DNA of 64,000 bases. Origin: Rhodococcoides fascians A44A. Lineage in GTDB: Bacteria; Actinomycetota; Actinomycetes; Mycobacteriales; Mycobacteriaceae. The position numbers and the translations under genes were made by a program. Below are positions 1 through 7,519 of the stretch, one piece after another. The DNA lies in NCBI RefSeq assembly GCF_000760735.1, contig NZ_JMEX01000007.1, forward strand, positions 248,001 through 312,000, in the 5' to 3' direction. The first letter of the stretch is position 1, and every line of letters begins with the position of its first letter. The notes beneath the pieces are model-generated. The model made no database searches. It saw only the letters and a program-made list of their open reading frames with translations, and was not told the DNA's origin.

Positions 1-208
1 CCATGACGTTCGTGGCGATGCCGACGGGGATGCCGAGGACGCCGACGACGTTCTCGACCATGTGATCGGCCTGCTCGACGGACAGGCCCGCCGTAGGATC
101 CAGCGGCTCGAGCGCGGTCTCCGGCAGGTCGGTGCGCTCGGCGACGACGCGGCGACGCTCCAGCGGCGACAAGTCCTTGAAACCTGGAATTCGGCTGCTG
201 ACGGGCAC
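1..208 (-). CDS. Hydroxymethylglutaryl-CoA reductase, degradative type (N-terminal part only)
   Basis: Reading the minus strand from a GTG at 208 gives 69 codons that run off the left edge. The visible residues fit the N-terminus of class II HMG-CoA reductase: a short SRIPGFKDLSPLERR segment, then ENVVGVLGIPVGIATN, which is the conserved substrate-binding start of the family. A GGAGG Shine-Dalgarno lies 5 nt before the GTG, which decides this start. The family interconverts HMG-CoA and mevalonate in the cytosol. Catalytic Glu/Lys/Asp/His residues lie outside the window. The next gene upstream is the PucR-type regulator on the same strand, 119 bp away. Confidence 0.85.
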   Translation of the reverse strand, partial: MPVSSRIPGFKDLSPLERRRVVAERTDLPETALEPLDPTAGLSVEQADHMVENVVGVLGIPVGIATNVM

Positions 209-327
209 TTCATCCTCCACGCGTTCGTCTCTGATGTATCGAACTCGAACGCTACGGGCATAGTGTGACGTGCGATATGTGTCATTGACCCATCGATCCG
301 GACTATCGGTGTGCTGAAAGCACACAG

Positions 328-2271
328 CTATCGCAGGCGCGCGGCTCTCAGGGCGTCCAGCCGGACTGCAGTGGAAATACGGAACAGCGCTTCGTCGTCC
401 CGCCAGCCGTCGCCCAACAACAGACGGAGTCGCTCCAGTCTCTGCAGGATCGTGTTCGTGTGATAGCTCAACGCACGAGCGGTCTTGGTCGGACTCGACT
501 CGTTGCGCACGAATGCGCGCAGCGTCGCGACGAGGTCCGTCCCGTGTTCGGCGTCGTAGGTGATCACCGACCCGATCGTGTGGTCGATGAACGAGTGCAC
601 GGCCTCCGGATCCGACCCGAACATCACCATGTAGGGGTGGAACGACTCGGTTGTGACGACACCGTCGTCGATGCCGAGTGCGTCGAGCAGTCGAGCAGTT
701 CGGTGTGCGACGTCGAATCTGTCCGACAGGACATCGACCGACGGTGCGGGCGGGGGCACGATGACACGGACATCCGGCACACCGCCGCTGAGGAGGATGC
801 GTCGCACCTCGGTCGCGCTGGCGATGCGGTCGGAACTGTGGATCACCGCGACCAGTACATCCGAGTACTCGCTGACCAATCCGTTCCGAAAGTGCTGGGC
901 AACGAGTGACGTTGCGGTACTACGCGATCGAGACGTGGTGATGACGAGAACCGTGTCCAGGGTGGAGGAGTCGACGCCATGAGCGCGAGCACGACGGTCG
1001 AGATCGCGGCGACGTTCGGGCGACGGGTCCAGAACGTCGGCGATGATCTCGTGTCGAACACGTTGGTCGGCGTCGGCGACGGCGTTCTGCTGCAGGGTGA
1101 GCAAAGCCGCCACCTGGGCGGCGCGTTCGATGGTGCGGTCGTCGACAGGACCGAGTTCCAGCTCGCCCGGGCTGAGTAGGACCGCGCCGAAATACAACTC
1201 GCCGGCCGTGACCGCAGCGACGACCTGGATGTCCGACGACGTACTGTCGACGTAGGAGCAATGACCGGTCGCGCGGCTCTGTTCCACCGCCCGGTGGGCG
1301 GCGCTTCCCATGCTGACGATGGCCGAGATGTGCGCTGACTCCTCCGACGACGCCAAAATGCGCAGATCGGCATCGACGATGGTGACGTAGCGTCCCAGCG
1401 CCCGCGCCAATGTGGTTGCCACTTGGCTGAATCCGCCGCCGACGAGCACAGCCTGCACCAATTCTTGATGCACGGTGTTGGAACGGTCGCGCACGGCGAC
1501 GTGCTCGGTCAACGTGCGAAGTGCAGTGCGGGCCTCCTCTTCCGACGCTCGAAGCTGCGCCAGCGTGTTCGCGGTCTGCAGCACGATCGACGCGTGGTCG
1601 GCCAGCGCGGACAGCATCGCGATCTGCTCCGGCGCGAAGACATGTTCCTGACGTGTAGCGGAGAACAACACGCCGAGAACACGGCCGTCGGAGAGCATCG
1701 GCACGCCGAGGATCGACACGATGCCTTCGCCGTGAACGGCGTCGTCGATGTCGGTGTCGTGGGTCCCCTCGTCGTACTCGCTGTAACGCTGAACCCATTG
1801 CGCGCTGCGCGAATCGGCGATCCGGCTGGCGAGCCCCATGCCTGCCGGCACTCGAAGGCGTCGAAACTGAGGGGTGACGGATCCGATCGTCTTGCGAACG
1901 TGGAGGTCCCGGGTGCCCGAGTCGAACTCGGACAGGTACGTGACGTCGCTCCCCATCATGTCGTGCGCACGCGAGACCAAGCGTTCGAGCAGTCCGTCGA
2001 TGTCGCGCACTTCTGCCAAGTCGCGGGCGCTGGCGAACAGGGTGCCCAGCTCGTGCTCTCGCCGGCGGAGCCGACTTACCTCCTCTCGCATCGCACGGGA
2101 GCGCAGCAGTGCTGACGCCCGTGTTGCGGCATCGACACCGAGCTCGGCGAGGCGCGCGTCGAGCTCGGTGTCACCGATGTCGTCGGTCAGCGCTTCGACA
2201 ACCTTCGCGGAGTTGTCGGCAGGTGTCATGGGTTCGAGACTAACCAGCTGCCGATCCGTGGGGTGCACCAC
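328..2271 (-). CDS. GAF-domain PucR/CdaR family transcriptional regulator
   Basis: A 647-residue cytoplasmic regulator. Seen: an N-terminal helical stretch, a GAF sensor domain at roughly residues 75-235, a middle region of the GGDEF-like CdaR type, and a C-terminal helix-turn-helix with the family hallmark (ESSPTKTARALSYHTNTI, about residues 590-610) typical of PucR/CdaR regulators. The family activates nearby catabolic genes in response to small ligands bound by the GAF domain. The listed start is a GTG; an ATG at 2229 (MTPADNSAKV) is an alternative and neither has a convincing ribosome site. A copper-type palindrome lies between this gene and the divergent copper genes. The ligand is not predictable. 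Confidence 0.85.
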   Translation of the reverse strand: MVHPTDRQLVSLEPMTPADNSAKVVEALTDDIGDTELDARLAELGVDAATRASALLRSRAMREEVSRLRRREHELGTLFASARDLAEVRDIDGLLERLVSRAHDMMGSDVTYLSEFDSGTRDLHVRKTIGSVTPQFRRLRVPAGMGLASRIADSRSAQWVQRYSEYDEGTHDTDIDDAVHGEGIVSILGVPMLSDGRVLGVLFSATRQEHVFAPEQIAMLSALADHASIVLQTANTLAQLRASEEEARTALRTLTEHVAVRDRSNTVHQELVQAVLVGGGFSQVATTLARALGRYVTIVDADLRILASSEESAHISAIVSMGSAAHRAVEQSRATGHCSYVDSTSSDIQVVAAVTAGELYFGAVLLSPGELELGPVDDRTIERAAQVAALLTLQQNAVADADQRVRHEIIADVLDPSPERRRDLDRRARAHGVDSSTLDTVLVITTSRSRSTATSLVAQHFRNGLVSEYSDVLVAVIHSSDRIASATEVRRILLSGGVPDVRVIVPPPAPSVDVLSDRFDVAHRTARLLDALGIDDGVVTTESFHPYMVMFGSDPEAVHSFIDHTIGSVITYDAEHGTDLVATLRAFVRNESSPTKTARALSYHTNTILQRLERLRLLLGDGWRDDEALFRISTAVRLDALRAARLR

Positions 2272-2285
2272 GAGACCAGCGGCGC

Positions 2286-2300
2286 TACCCCCTGGGGGTA
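2286..2300. promoter_or_regulatory. CsoR-type copper operator
   Basis: Perfect dyad TACCCCCTGGGGGTA (7-bp arms around one T), 21 bp before the ATG of the DUF6153 gene. The G-tract palindrome is the known CsoR/RcnR-family operator shape, and the two downstream genes belong to copper-associated families. No csoR gene is in the window, so binding is inferred. Confidence 0.75.
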
Positions 2301-2321
2301 TATGTTGCTATCGTCGATGGC

Positions 2322-2723
2322 ATGCAGTCAGTCGGCTTCCGTGGACGAGGCGCAGCCTCGACTGGACTTCTGATTGCCCTGGTGGTGTTCGGGGTGCTGC
2401 TGATGCATTCTGTGACGCCGGTTCTGTCGGCGTCTGGATCGATGATCGGCGATCATGGCTCGATGGTGGCGTCGGACGCCGTCGACGGCTCGGTTCCTGT
2501 CGCATTCAGCGAGCATGACTGCCCGTCGGCGCATCAGATGATGCACCCCTGCATGGGCACCACGGTGTCGTGGTCTGCGCTGACCGACCCGGCGACGAGC
2601 GGTGAGATCGACCTGTCGCCGATATCGACGGAGTGGCGCCACATGCGCATCGACTCGACTCAGGAGCGAGCTCCTCCATGGACATTGTGGGTGTTGGACA
2701 AATCGGTGACCTTGCGAGTGTGA
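2322..2723 (+). CDS. DUF6153 family membrane-anchored protein, copper-associated
   Basis: 133 residues with one hydrophobic segment at about residues 11-32 and an exported remainder rich in Met, His and Cys, including EHDCPSAHQMMHPCMGT, which could bind copper. The C-terminal ending (PWTLWVLDKSVTLRV) matches the typical DUF6153 tail. No biochemical role is established for the family; it is usually found beside DUF305 lipoproteins, as here. The CsoR-like dyad lies directly upstream, so copper induction together with the next gene is the natural inference. Confidence 0.75.
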   Translation: MQSVGFRGRGAASTGLLIALVVFGVLLMHSVTPVLSASGSMIGDHGSMVASDAVDGSVPVAFSEHDCPSAHQMMHPCMGTTVSWSALTDPATSGEIDLSPISTEWRHMRIDSTQERAPPWTLWVLDKSVTLRV

Positions 2724-2797
2724 CAGGGAGCCCGGTCGACGAGCGTCTACCGGCGGATCTGATTCCCTGTTCTACTTACTCTTGCAAGGAGTTTCAC

Positions 2798-3424
2798 ATG
2801 TATACCAAGATTGCCGCCTCGATCGCCGCTGCCACCGTCGGCGCGTTCCTGCTGAGCGGCTGTAGTGACACCTCGCCCGATTCATCGATGGACGGGCATT
2901 CGATGACGTCGATGTCGTCCGCGCCTATGTCGCCGATGCCGACGAGTGCGTCGGCTCAGTTCAACGATGCCGACGTGATGTTCGCGCGGATGATGTACCC
3001 ACACCACGCACAGGCAGTCGAGATGGCGGAGATGGTGCAAGGCCGTAGCGACAACCCGGACGTGCAGGCGTTGGCGTCGGCGATCGCTGCCGCGCAGCAG
3101 CCCGAGATGGACCAGCTGACGAGCTGGCTGGCCGAGTGGGGTCAGCCCGCACCCTCGGGGGACATGGGCACCATGGGCGGCATGGATCACGGCTCGGGCA
3201 TGGGCATGATGACCCAACAGGACATGGATGCCTTGGCCGGCCTGACGGGTGCGGAGTTCGATCGGCAGTGGTTGACGATGATGATCGCTCACCACACCGG
3301 TGCGATCGACATGGCGCAAGCCGAGATCGCGAACGGATCCAACCCGGACGCGCAGCAGATGGCCCGCACGATCGTCGACACGCAGCAGCAAGAAATCGAC
3401 ACCATGCAGCAACTGCTGGGCTGA
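2798..3424 (+). CDS. DUF305 domain lipoprotein, probable copper-binding
   Basis: 208 residues. The start at 2798 is preferred over the longer open frame because AAGGAG precedes it and it opens directly into a lipoprotein signal peptide with lipobox LLSGC (lipidated Cys22). A Met/Ser-rich linker is followed by two DUF305 helical repeats, visible as FARMMYPHHAQAVEMAEM and MMIAHHTGAIDMAQAE, each with a His-His pair and Met residues suited to copper. Family members act in the cell envelope in copper tolerance. It lies 74 bp after the DUF6153 gene and ends before a strong hairpin, so the two genes form one unit. Confidence 0.9.
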   Translation: MYTKIAASIAAATVGAFLLSGCSDTSPDSSMDGHSMTSMSSAPMSPMPTSASAQFNDADVMFARMMYPHHAQAVEMAEMVQGRSDNPDVQALASAIAAAQQPEMDQLTSWLAEWGQPAPSGDMGTMGGMDHGSGMGMMTQQDMDALAGLTGAEFDRQWLTMMIAHHTGAIDMAQAEIANGSNPDAQQMARTIVDTQQQEIDTMQQLLG

Positions 3425-3441
3425 TCTGAAGTTCTGTCCAA

Positions 3442-3487
3442 CGAAGGGCCGCATCCTCATTCACTTCGACGGGGATGCGGCCCTTCG
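3442..3487 (+). terminator. Strong hairpin terminator
   Basis: Perfect 15-bp stem (3442-3456 with 3473-3487) around a 16-nt loop, 18 bp after the DUF305 stop. No clear T-run follows, which is common in high-GC actinobacteria. Confidence 0.7.
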
Positions 3488-3700
3488 CTGCGCGTCCCAC
3501 TGCACAGTGGAACCGTTCGGGCGTGGCTCGAATCATGCATCGTCGCTCCAAGGTCTGTTCGTACTACCGTCGCTAAACGGTATTCCCTTCCTGCCGTAGG
3601 TCGACGTCGCACATGACCGGTTCGAGACGTTCATTCAGCGCACGCGTCGGACGACGAGGTAGAGCTGGTCGGTCGACGACCAAAGCGAGTATCGTCGGAT
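3488..3700. other. Non-coding stretch without recognised feature
   Basis: About 210 bp between the copper-unit terminator and the riboswitch. No convincing ORF. It must hold the riboswitch promoter, but I cannot point to clear -35/-10 boxes. A GGAACC at 3509-3514 resembles the ECF -35 boxes further on but lacks a correctly spaced -10. Confidence 0.5.
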
Positions 3701-3814
3701 GCAGGTTCAAGAGTGGCAGTCACGCGGTACCTGGCCGACTGTCCGGCAACCCCGTCTCCATCGACAGGGGTGCCCCAGGGGAAGAACCGGCTCGACCGAC
3801 GACCGTCGGCGAGC
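3701..3814 (+). promoter_or_regulatory. SAM-IV type S-adenosylmethionine riboswitch
   Basis: Seen: P1 arm GGTTC (3704-3708) pairing with GAACC (3784-3788); AAGAGTGGCAGTC followed by a GACTGTC return arm; the core GTCCGGCAACCC at 3741-3752; GGGGTGCCCC at 3767-3776; then a 3' hairpin CCGACG/CGTCGG. Order and core match the SAM-IV consensus known from Streptomyces and Mycobacterium. The expression platform is probably the GGAGGT/ACCTCC hairpin (3823-3839) just before the ribosome site of the gene at 3855. The downstream gene is uncharacterised. Confidence 0.85.
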
Positions 3815-3854
3815 AAGTCGATGGAGGTACCGAACCTCCGGGACGAGGTGAATC

Positions 3855-4295
3855 ATGTCTGATCCATACGGACTTGCTGAGGCACAAGCGAAGTGGAGCC
3901 CGATCCCGCCGGAACGCAGGCGACGGTGGTGCCGAACCCTGCTCGACTACCCGCCGATCTGGTACGGGACCTTCGCGATGATCGCGACGAGGCAACACAT
4001 CCTCGACGGCGGCTACACCAACATCGTCGCGTGGATCGATCTTGCCAAGAGGGCGGAAGCTGTTGGCTTCACTCCCGAGACGTGGCTGATCTTTCGGCAA
4101 AGTCTTCAGCGTGAGTATCTAATGGAGGACTTCCCGTCCCACCCGGCGAATCGGCCGAAACGGCTCGGCAACGGCGGGATCGAGTCCCTCGTCGTCGACC
4201 CGGAGGATTTCGCCGACTGGCCATGGATGTACGAGGCAGGGTATCGAGCATCCGAGTCGACAGTCAGATCCCTCGCACGACCGGCCGACCTGTAG
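3855..4295 (+). CDS. Uncharacterised protein under SAM-IV riboswitch control
   Basis: 146 residues, not recognised. It is soluble, Trp-, Arg- and Pro-rich, with no signal peptide or membrane segment. Visible pieces are a basic PPERRRRW stretch near residue 18, a likely amphipathic WYGTFAMIATRQHIL region, and a C-terminal DPEDFADWPWMYEAGYRAS. The start is supported by GACGAGGTGA ahead of the ATG and by the riboswitch ending about 40 bp upstream. SAM-IV riboswitches normally repress methionine/SAM genes at high SAM, so this protein may be made when SAM is scarce; its function is unknown. An ECF-type promoter for the next unit starts 22 bp after its stop. Confidence 0.7.
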   Translation: MSDPYGLAEAQAKWSPIPPERRRRWCRTLLDYPPIWYGTFAMIATRQHILDGGYTNIVAWIDLAKRAEAVGFTPETWLIFRQSLQREYLMEDFPSHPANRPKRLGNGGIESLVVDPEDFADWPWMYEAGYRASESTVRSLARPADL

Positions 4296-4316
4296 GTCAC
4301 CGCACTGCGGTCAAGT

Positions 4317-4343
4317 GGAACCGTTTCGATGGTCGATGCGTCT
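4317..4343 (+). promoter_or_regulatory. ECF sigma promoter, GGAAC-N17-CGTCT (copy 1)
   Basis: GGAAC at 4317-4321 and CGTCT(AA) at 4339-4343 with a 17-bp spacer, 32 bp before the start of the DUF3558 gene. The same pair of boxes with the same spacer precedes three other units in this window. It fits the GGAAC / CGTC consensus reported for mycobacterial SigM. Confidence 0.75.
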
Positions 4344-4375
4344 AACCTGTTGATCGACGTGATCGAGGGGGTCGG

Positions 4376-4897
4376 GTGCGTAGACGGATAGCGACGCTGG
4401 TGGCTTTGTTGGCTCTGCTTGCCGGATGCGGTGGGGGTGTCGAGGGCAGTCCCGTGGCTGCTGAACGCTGGGATCCGTGCAGCATCACCCCAGAAGCGGT
4501 GGACGCAACTGGGTTGGACAACTCCACCCGTCAGGAAGGATGGGGTCGCGGTATCGAGGTTCCGGACTGGGCGCGGTGCGTGTTCAGTGCTCCAGGGGGC
4601 GCGAATTCGCCTTACGGACTGAGCGTGATGTCATCGATTGAGCACACGCTCGACGAAGCCCGTGCCGACCCCTCCAAACGTGACGGCCGTGATCTAACAA
4701 TCGGTGGTCGCGATGCCTACATGTACGTTACGGAGTTCGGTAAGGCGCTCAGAGACTGCAAGATCGCTATCGATGTCCCGCCAGGCGTTGTGGTGTTCAC
4801 TGCGCTGTATGAGATGGACGACGGCGTGGATGCCTGCGAAGTAGTCGAGAGGCACGTCAACGATCTGGAGTCTGCGGTTCCGGCCGCACCGAAGTAG
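4376..4897 (+). CDS. DUF3558 family lipoprotein (copy 1)
   Basis: 173 residues, GTG start after GAGGGGGT. The signal peptide ends in lipobox LLAGC (Cys18), so the protein should be anchored on the outer face of the membrane. The DUF3558 core begins with RWDPCSITPE and continues with GWGRGIEVPDWARC. Apart from the lipid Cys there are four cysteines (35, 68, 128, 154), conserved in the two intact paralogues at 7520 and 13932, suggesting two disulfides. Family function is unknown. It lies 8 bp from the WXG100-like gene, the same arrangement as in the other two copies, so the two products probably act together. Confidence 0.85.
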   Translation: MRRRIATLVALLALLAGCGGGVEGSPVAAERWDPCSITPEAVDATGLDNSTRQEGWGRGIEVPDWARCVFSAPGGANSPYGLSVMSSIEHTLDEARADPSKRDGRDLTIGGRDAYMYVTEFGKALRDCKIAIDVPPGVVVFTALYEMDDGVDACEVVERHVNDLESAVPAAPK

Positions 4898-4905
4898 GGG
4901 GCCCG

Positions 4906-5286
4906 ATGAGTAATCCTGGAGAACCGGTCACCTATTGGAAGGCCCTGGCTGTTGCTGCAGACAACAATCAGTTGTATCTGAACGAGGAAGCTGCCCACGC
5001 CTGCTACGAAGCGTGCGACAAGTACATCGCAAAGTTAAAGGTGCATCAGAAAACTGCTAGGGATCTTCGGAACGTTACCGGCTGGGGTGACTTCAATATG
5101 GGACTTCACTTGCAGAAGGTTTTCGCAGACAAAGCCGATGGCGGCGAGAACAACATGGTCGACGTGTTGCAGAGTCATATCGACGTCGTCCAGGAAATGA
5201 AGGTTGTCTTCAACAAGTTCTTCACTTCGACGAATGACGTCGACGAGGCAAACGCTGGAGGCATTCAAGTCGAGGGGCCTAGGTAG
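4906..5286 (+). CDS. WXG100-like small helical protein (copy 1), putative type VII substrate
   Basis: 126 residues without a signal peptide. Two long predicted helices flank a turn GWGDF at residues 59-63, like the WXG turn of ESX proteins. YLNEE at 24-28 fits the YxxxD/E export signal. Cys33 and Cys37 (one helical turn apart) are conserved in all three paralogues. The preceding gene encodes a lipoprotein under an ECF promoter resembling SigM, which in M. tuberculosis controls Esx proteins. These points suggest type VII export, but no secretion machinery is in the window and the match to WXG100 is by shape, not strong sequence identity. Confidence 0.7.
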   Translation: MSNPGEPVTYWKALAVAADNNQLYLNEEAAHACYEACDKYIAKLKVHQKTARDLRNVTGWGDFNMGLHLQKVFADKADGGENNMVDVLQSHIDVVQEMKVVFNKFFTSTNDVDEANAGGIQVEGPR

Positions 5287-5410
5287 CGTCAGACGGCACG
5301 GAAACGCAGCTTGGTCTCAACCAGTCAACGCGTCGGCTCGGTTGAAACTACGTGAGCTCCGGTGGGCGTTGTGGTGTGTGGGCTCAGGGTAGGGCGGCAG
5401 AATTCAGGCA

Positions 5411-5429
5411 TTGACCTTGACGCTAGGTC
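5411..5429 (+). promoter_or_regulatory. MerR-type operator/promoter
   Basis: TTGACC -35 (5411-5416) overlaps a dyad GACCT-N7-AGGTC (5413-5429) right before the MerR gene, the usual autoregulated arrangement. It argues for translation from the ATG at 5448 rather than 5430. Confidence 0.55.
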
Positions 5430-5447
5430 ATGGTTGAGACTGAAGGC

Positions 5448-6263
5448 ATGCAGATAGGGCAACTCGCTACCGCGGCCGACACCACACCGAGAACGGTGCG
5501 TCACTACCACCGCCTCGGTCTCCTCGCCGAGCCTCAACGGCGCGGGAACGGCTACCGCGAGTACACGATGAACGATGTCGTTCGGCTCATGCGCATTCGC
5601 TGGCTCGCGACCAACGGCGTCCCGCTCGGATCGGTTGCCGCGGTTCTCGCGCGCGACGCCTCTGACATCGAGGGTGCTGACGACACAATCGCTGATCTAC
5701 GCGCACTCGTCGCAGCACTCGAGGCCGAACGCGCCAAACTGACACAGCGGCTGATCAAGCTTTCCTCGATGGTCGACGACGTCGAGAGCGGTCGGCCGCT
5801 CTCCGCGCTCCCTCCGAAGGTCGCCGGACTGTTGGCCGGCGCTCTCGAATCCGCCCCGACGCCTGCGGTCCGCACAGCGCTCGAGCGAGAGCGTGACTTG
5901 CTTGAGGTACTCGCCATCTCGGGTAAGGCACCGCAGGAATTTCTGTCGTTCTACGCGGCGTCGATCGCCGACGACGAGCAGCGTTCCCGGTACGCCGAAC
6001 TTCTGTCCGAATGGTCGAGTCTGGAGGGGAAGTCACTGGATTCGGCGGAACCGATGATCGAACGTTTGTCGCGTACGTTGATGGCCTGGTTCGAGGAGGC
6101 AGATCCATTCTCAAGCAGAGAATTCGACACCACACAGTCGGGTGAAACAGGCATGCCGATCCCACTCGACGCGATCATCCCCGACCCGGCTCAACGCGAG
6201 GTGGTCTCCCGAGTCCAACGTGCGCTCGTGAGCAAGTCAAGCTCTGTAAAGGGCGCCTCATGA
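5448..6263 (+). CDS. MerR family transcriptional regulator
   Basis: 271 residues from the ATG at 5448; 5430 is a possible upstream start but overlaps the dyad. The N-terminal winged helix is clear: MQIGQLATAADTTPRTVRHYHRLGLL, then GNGYREYTMNDVVRLMRIRWL, followed by a dimerisation coiled coil around residues 75-115. The long C-terminal region (about 160 residues) is not recognised and presumably binds the inducer. The stop overlaps the ATG of the membrane protein gene (ATGA), so the two are co-transcribed and probably functionally linked. Confidence 0.85.
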   Translation: MQIGQLATAADTTPRTVRHYHRLGLLAEPQRRGNGYREYTMNDVVRLMRIRWLATNGVPLGSVAAVLARDASDIEGADDTIADLRALVAALEAERAKLTQRLIKLSSMVDDVESGRPLSALPPKVAGLLAGALESAPTPAVRTALERERDLLEVLAISGKAPQEFLSFYAASIADDEQRSRYAELLSEWSSLEGKSLDSAEPMIERLSRTLMAWFEEADPFSSREFDTTQSGETGMPIPLDAIIPDPAQREVVSRVQRALVSKSSSVKGAS

Positions 6264-7111
6264 AGGTATTAGCCTCGAAGAGTTTCCACCGATCCATGCA
6301 AGCGCTTGCAGCAACTGTCTTGGCTGTCGATGCGATCCTCCTGGCGACCGGAGTCCTCGGGCCAGGGCAGGCCGTGCTGTTGTTCGCCACCGTCGAACTT
6401 CCCTTGGCCATTATCGTGATGCTCGGTCTGATGACGACCTACCGGGCCCGCCGTCGCGACGGGGAGGATGCAAGAGCGGCGGTGGTCGCTACGGCCGAGA
6501 ACTCGTCATTCTGGCCGATGATTCTGGCGGAGGTTCGCGCCTACACGTCTCTGTGGTTGTGGATCAGGGGCCGCGTAGCTGACGTCGAGCCGGGTGCGCT
6601 GGTGTTCCGGTCGAACCGCGGGACCATGACGCTACCGGCTGCCTTCGGCGTGGTCACCGTCGTAGAGATCTGTGTGCTTCATGTCGTTCTTCCATGGATG
6701 TGGCTGCGTATCGCACTCGCGGTGCTGTCAGTGTGGTCCTTGTTCGCGGTGTTCGGCTATCTGGCAATCCACCGAGTCCGTCCGCACTATTTGACCGACA
6801 CTCATTTCGTTGTGCGGCAATCCGGTTCGACTATCGCCGCGATCGAGCGTTGCTCCATCGCGTCCGCAGCCCTGTCGCGGCGGTTCTGCGAAACCACCCC
6901 CATTGCCACAGAGAGCCGATTGCATCTTCCCAACGTCGACGGTACGAACGTCGATATTGTGCTTGCCCAATCGATTTCAGTTCGGTTACCAGCCTTGCTC
7001 CCAAAGCATCGCAAGGCCTCGTCCATCAGACGTATCAGCATGTATGTCGACGACCCCGCTGCACTGGTGACCGAACTACACCGAGGTGCAGCACCGTTTG
7101 CACGTCGCTGA
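6260..7111 (+). CDS. Uncharacterised membrane protein co-transcribed with MerR
   Basis: 283 residues with about four membrane segments (near residues 13-33, 36-56, 125-145 and 150-170) and a C-terminal cytosolic part of mixed beta character from residue 175 that resembles a bacterial PH-like domain, including THFVVRQSGSTIAAIERCSI. No catalytic motif is visible. Translational coupling to the MerR gene suggests that it is the regulated target or the sensor partner. Function unknown. Confidence 0.7.
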   Translation: MKVLASKSFHRSMQALAATVLAVDAILLATGVLGPGQAVLLFATVELPLAIIVMLGLMTTYRARRRDGEDARAAVVATAENSSFWPMILAEVRAYTSLWLWIRGRVADVEPGALVFRSNRGTMTLPAAFGVVTVVEICVLHVVLPWMWLRIALAVLSVWSLFAVFGYLAIHRVRPHYLTDTHFVVRQSGSTIAAIERCSIASAALSRRFCETTPIATESRLHLPNVDGTNVDIVLAQSISVRLPALLPKHRKASSIRRISMYVDDPAALVTELHRGAAPFARR

Positions 7112-7260
7112 CAACGCGACACCCCGGAGCGGTCCTCACCGCATTCCTCTGCGATGAAGGTTTCGAACTCGCCAGCCTTGCCTCGGCGACTTGGCCGGGT
7201 AATGCGCCGACCGGTTGAGACCATGCAGCGAAAGCGCGGCTCCGCGTCGGCTGATCTGAG

Positions 7261-7328
7261 TTCTCGCACAGGCTCTAGTTCCTCGCACAGGATGCAACGT
7301 GTGCGAGAAGCAACAACGTGTGCGAGAG
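7261..7328. repeat. Compound inverted repeat, copy A
   Basis: TTCTCGCACA (7261-7270) and CTCGCACAG (7282-7290) face two copies of ACGTGTGCGAGA (from about 7298 and 7317). The four arms can fold as nested hairpins. A near-identical element lies at 8486-8554; together they bracket the second DUF3558/WXG-like pair. Confidence 0.75.
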
Positions 7329-7334
7329 ATGCTC

Positions 7335-7404
7335 TGGCGACCACGTCTCCATTGACAGGGGGTGGCTCGAGGGCAGAGCCGGCTCGTGAAACCACCGTCG
7401 GCGA
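7335..7404 (+). other. Decayed 3' half of a SAM-IV riboswitch
   Basis: Aligns with the 3' half of the intact riboswitch at 3741-3814: CGTCTCCAT-GACAGGGG, then AGCCGGCTCG, then ACCGTCGGCGA are shared in order. The conserved GGTGCCCC is degraded to GGTGGCTCG and the 5' half, including the GGTTC arm, is missing and replaced by the inverted repeat. No gene equivalent to 3855 follows; the ECF promoter starts 48 bp downstream. Confidence 0.65.
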
Positions 7405-7451
7405 ATTAGTCGTTGAGTGCGTGACACCTGGCCTGTTGGTGGAGCCCGACT

Positions 7452-7478
7452 GGAACCATTTCGATGGTCGCTGCGTCT
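7452..7478 (+). promoter_or_regulatory. ECF sigma promoter, GGAAC-N17-CGTCT (copy 2)
   Basis: GGAAC 7452-7456 and CGTCT(AA) 7474-7478, 17-bp spacer. The flanking bases, such as TTTCGATGGTCG inside the spacer and CTGTTGATCGACGTGATCGA after the -10, are nearly identical to copy 1. Confidence 0.75.
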
Positions 7479-7519
7479 AATCTGTTGATCGACGTGATCG
7501 ACGTGATCGAGGGGGTCGG

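Noticed and set aside
3509..3545. Further ECF promoter at GGAACC 3509
   Set aside because: The nearest CGTCG is 27 bp downstream instead of 17, and no gene of the family follows.
3613..3981. 122-aa frame across the riboswitch
   Set aside because: The DNA is better explained by the SAM-IV structure; the frame has no ribosome site and overlaps the gene at 3855.
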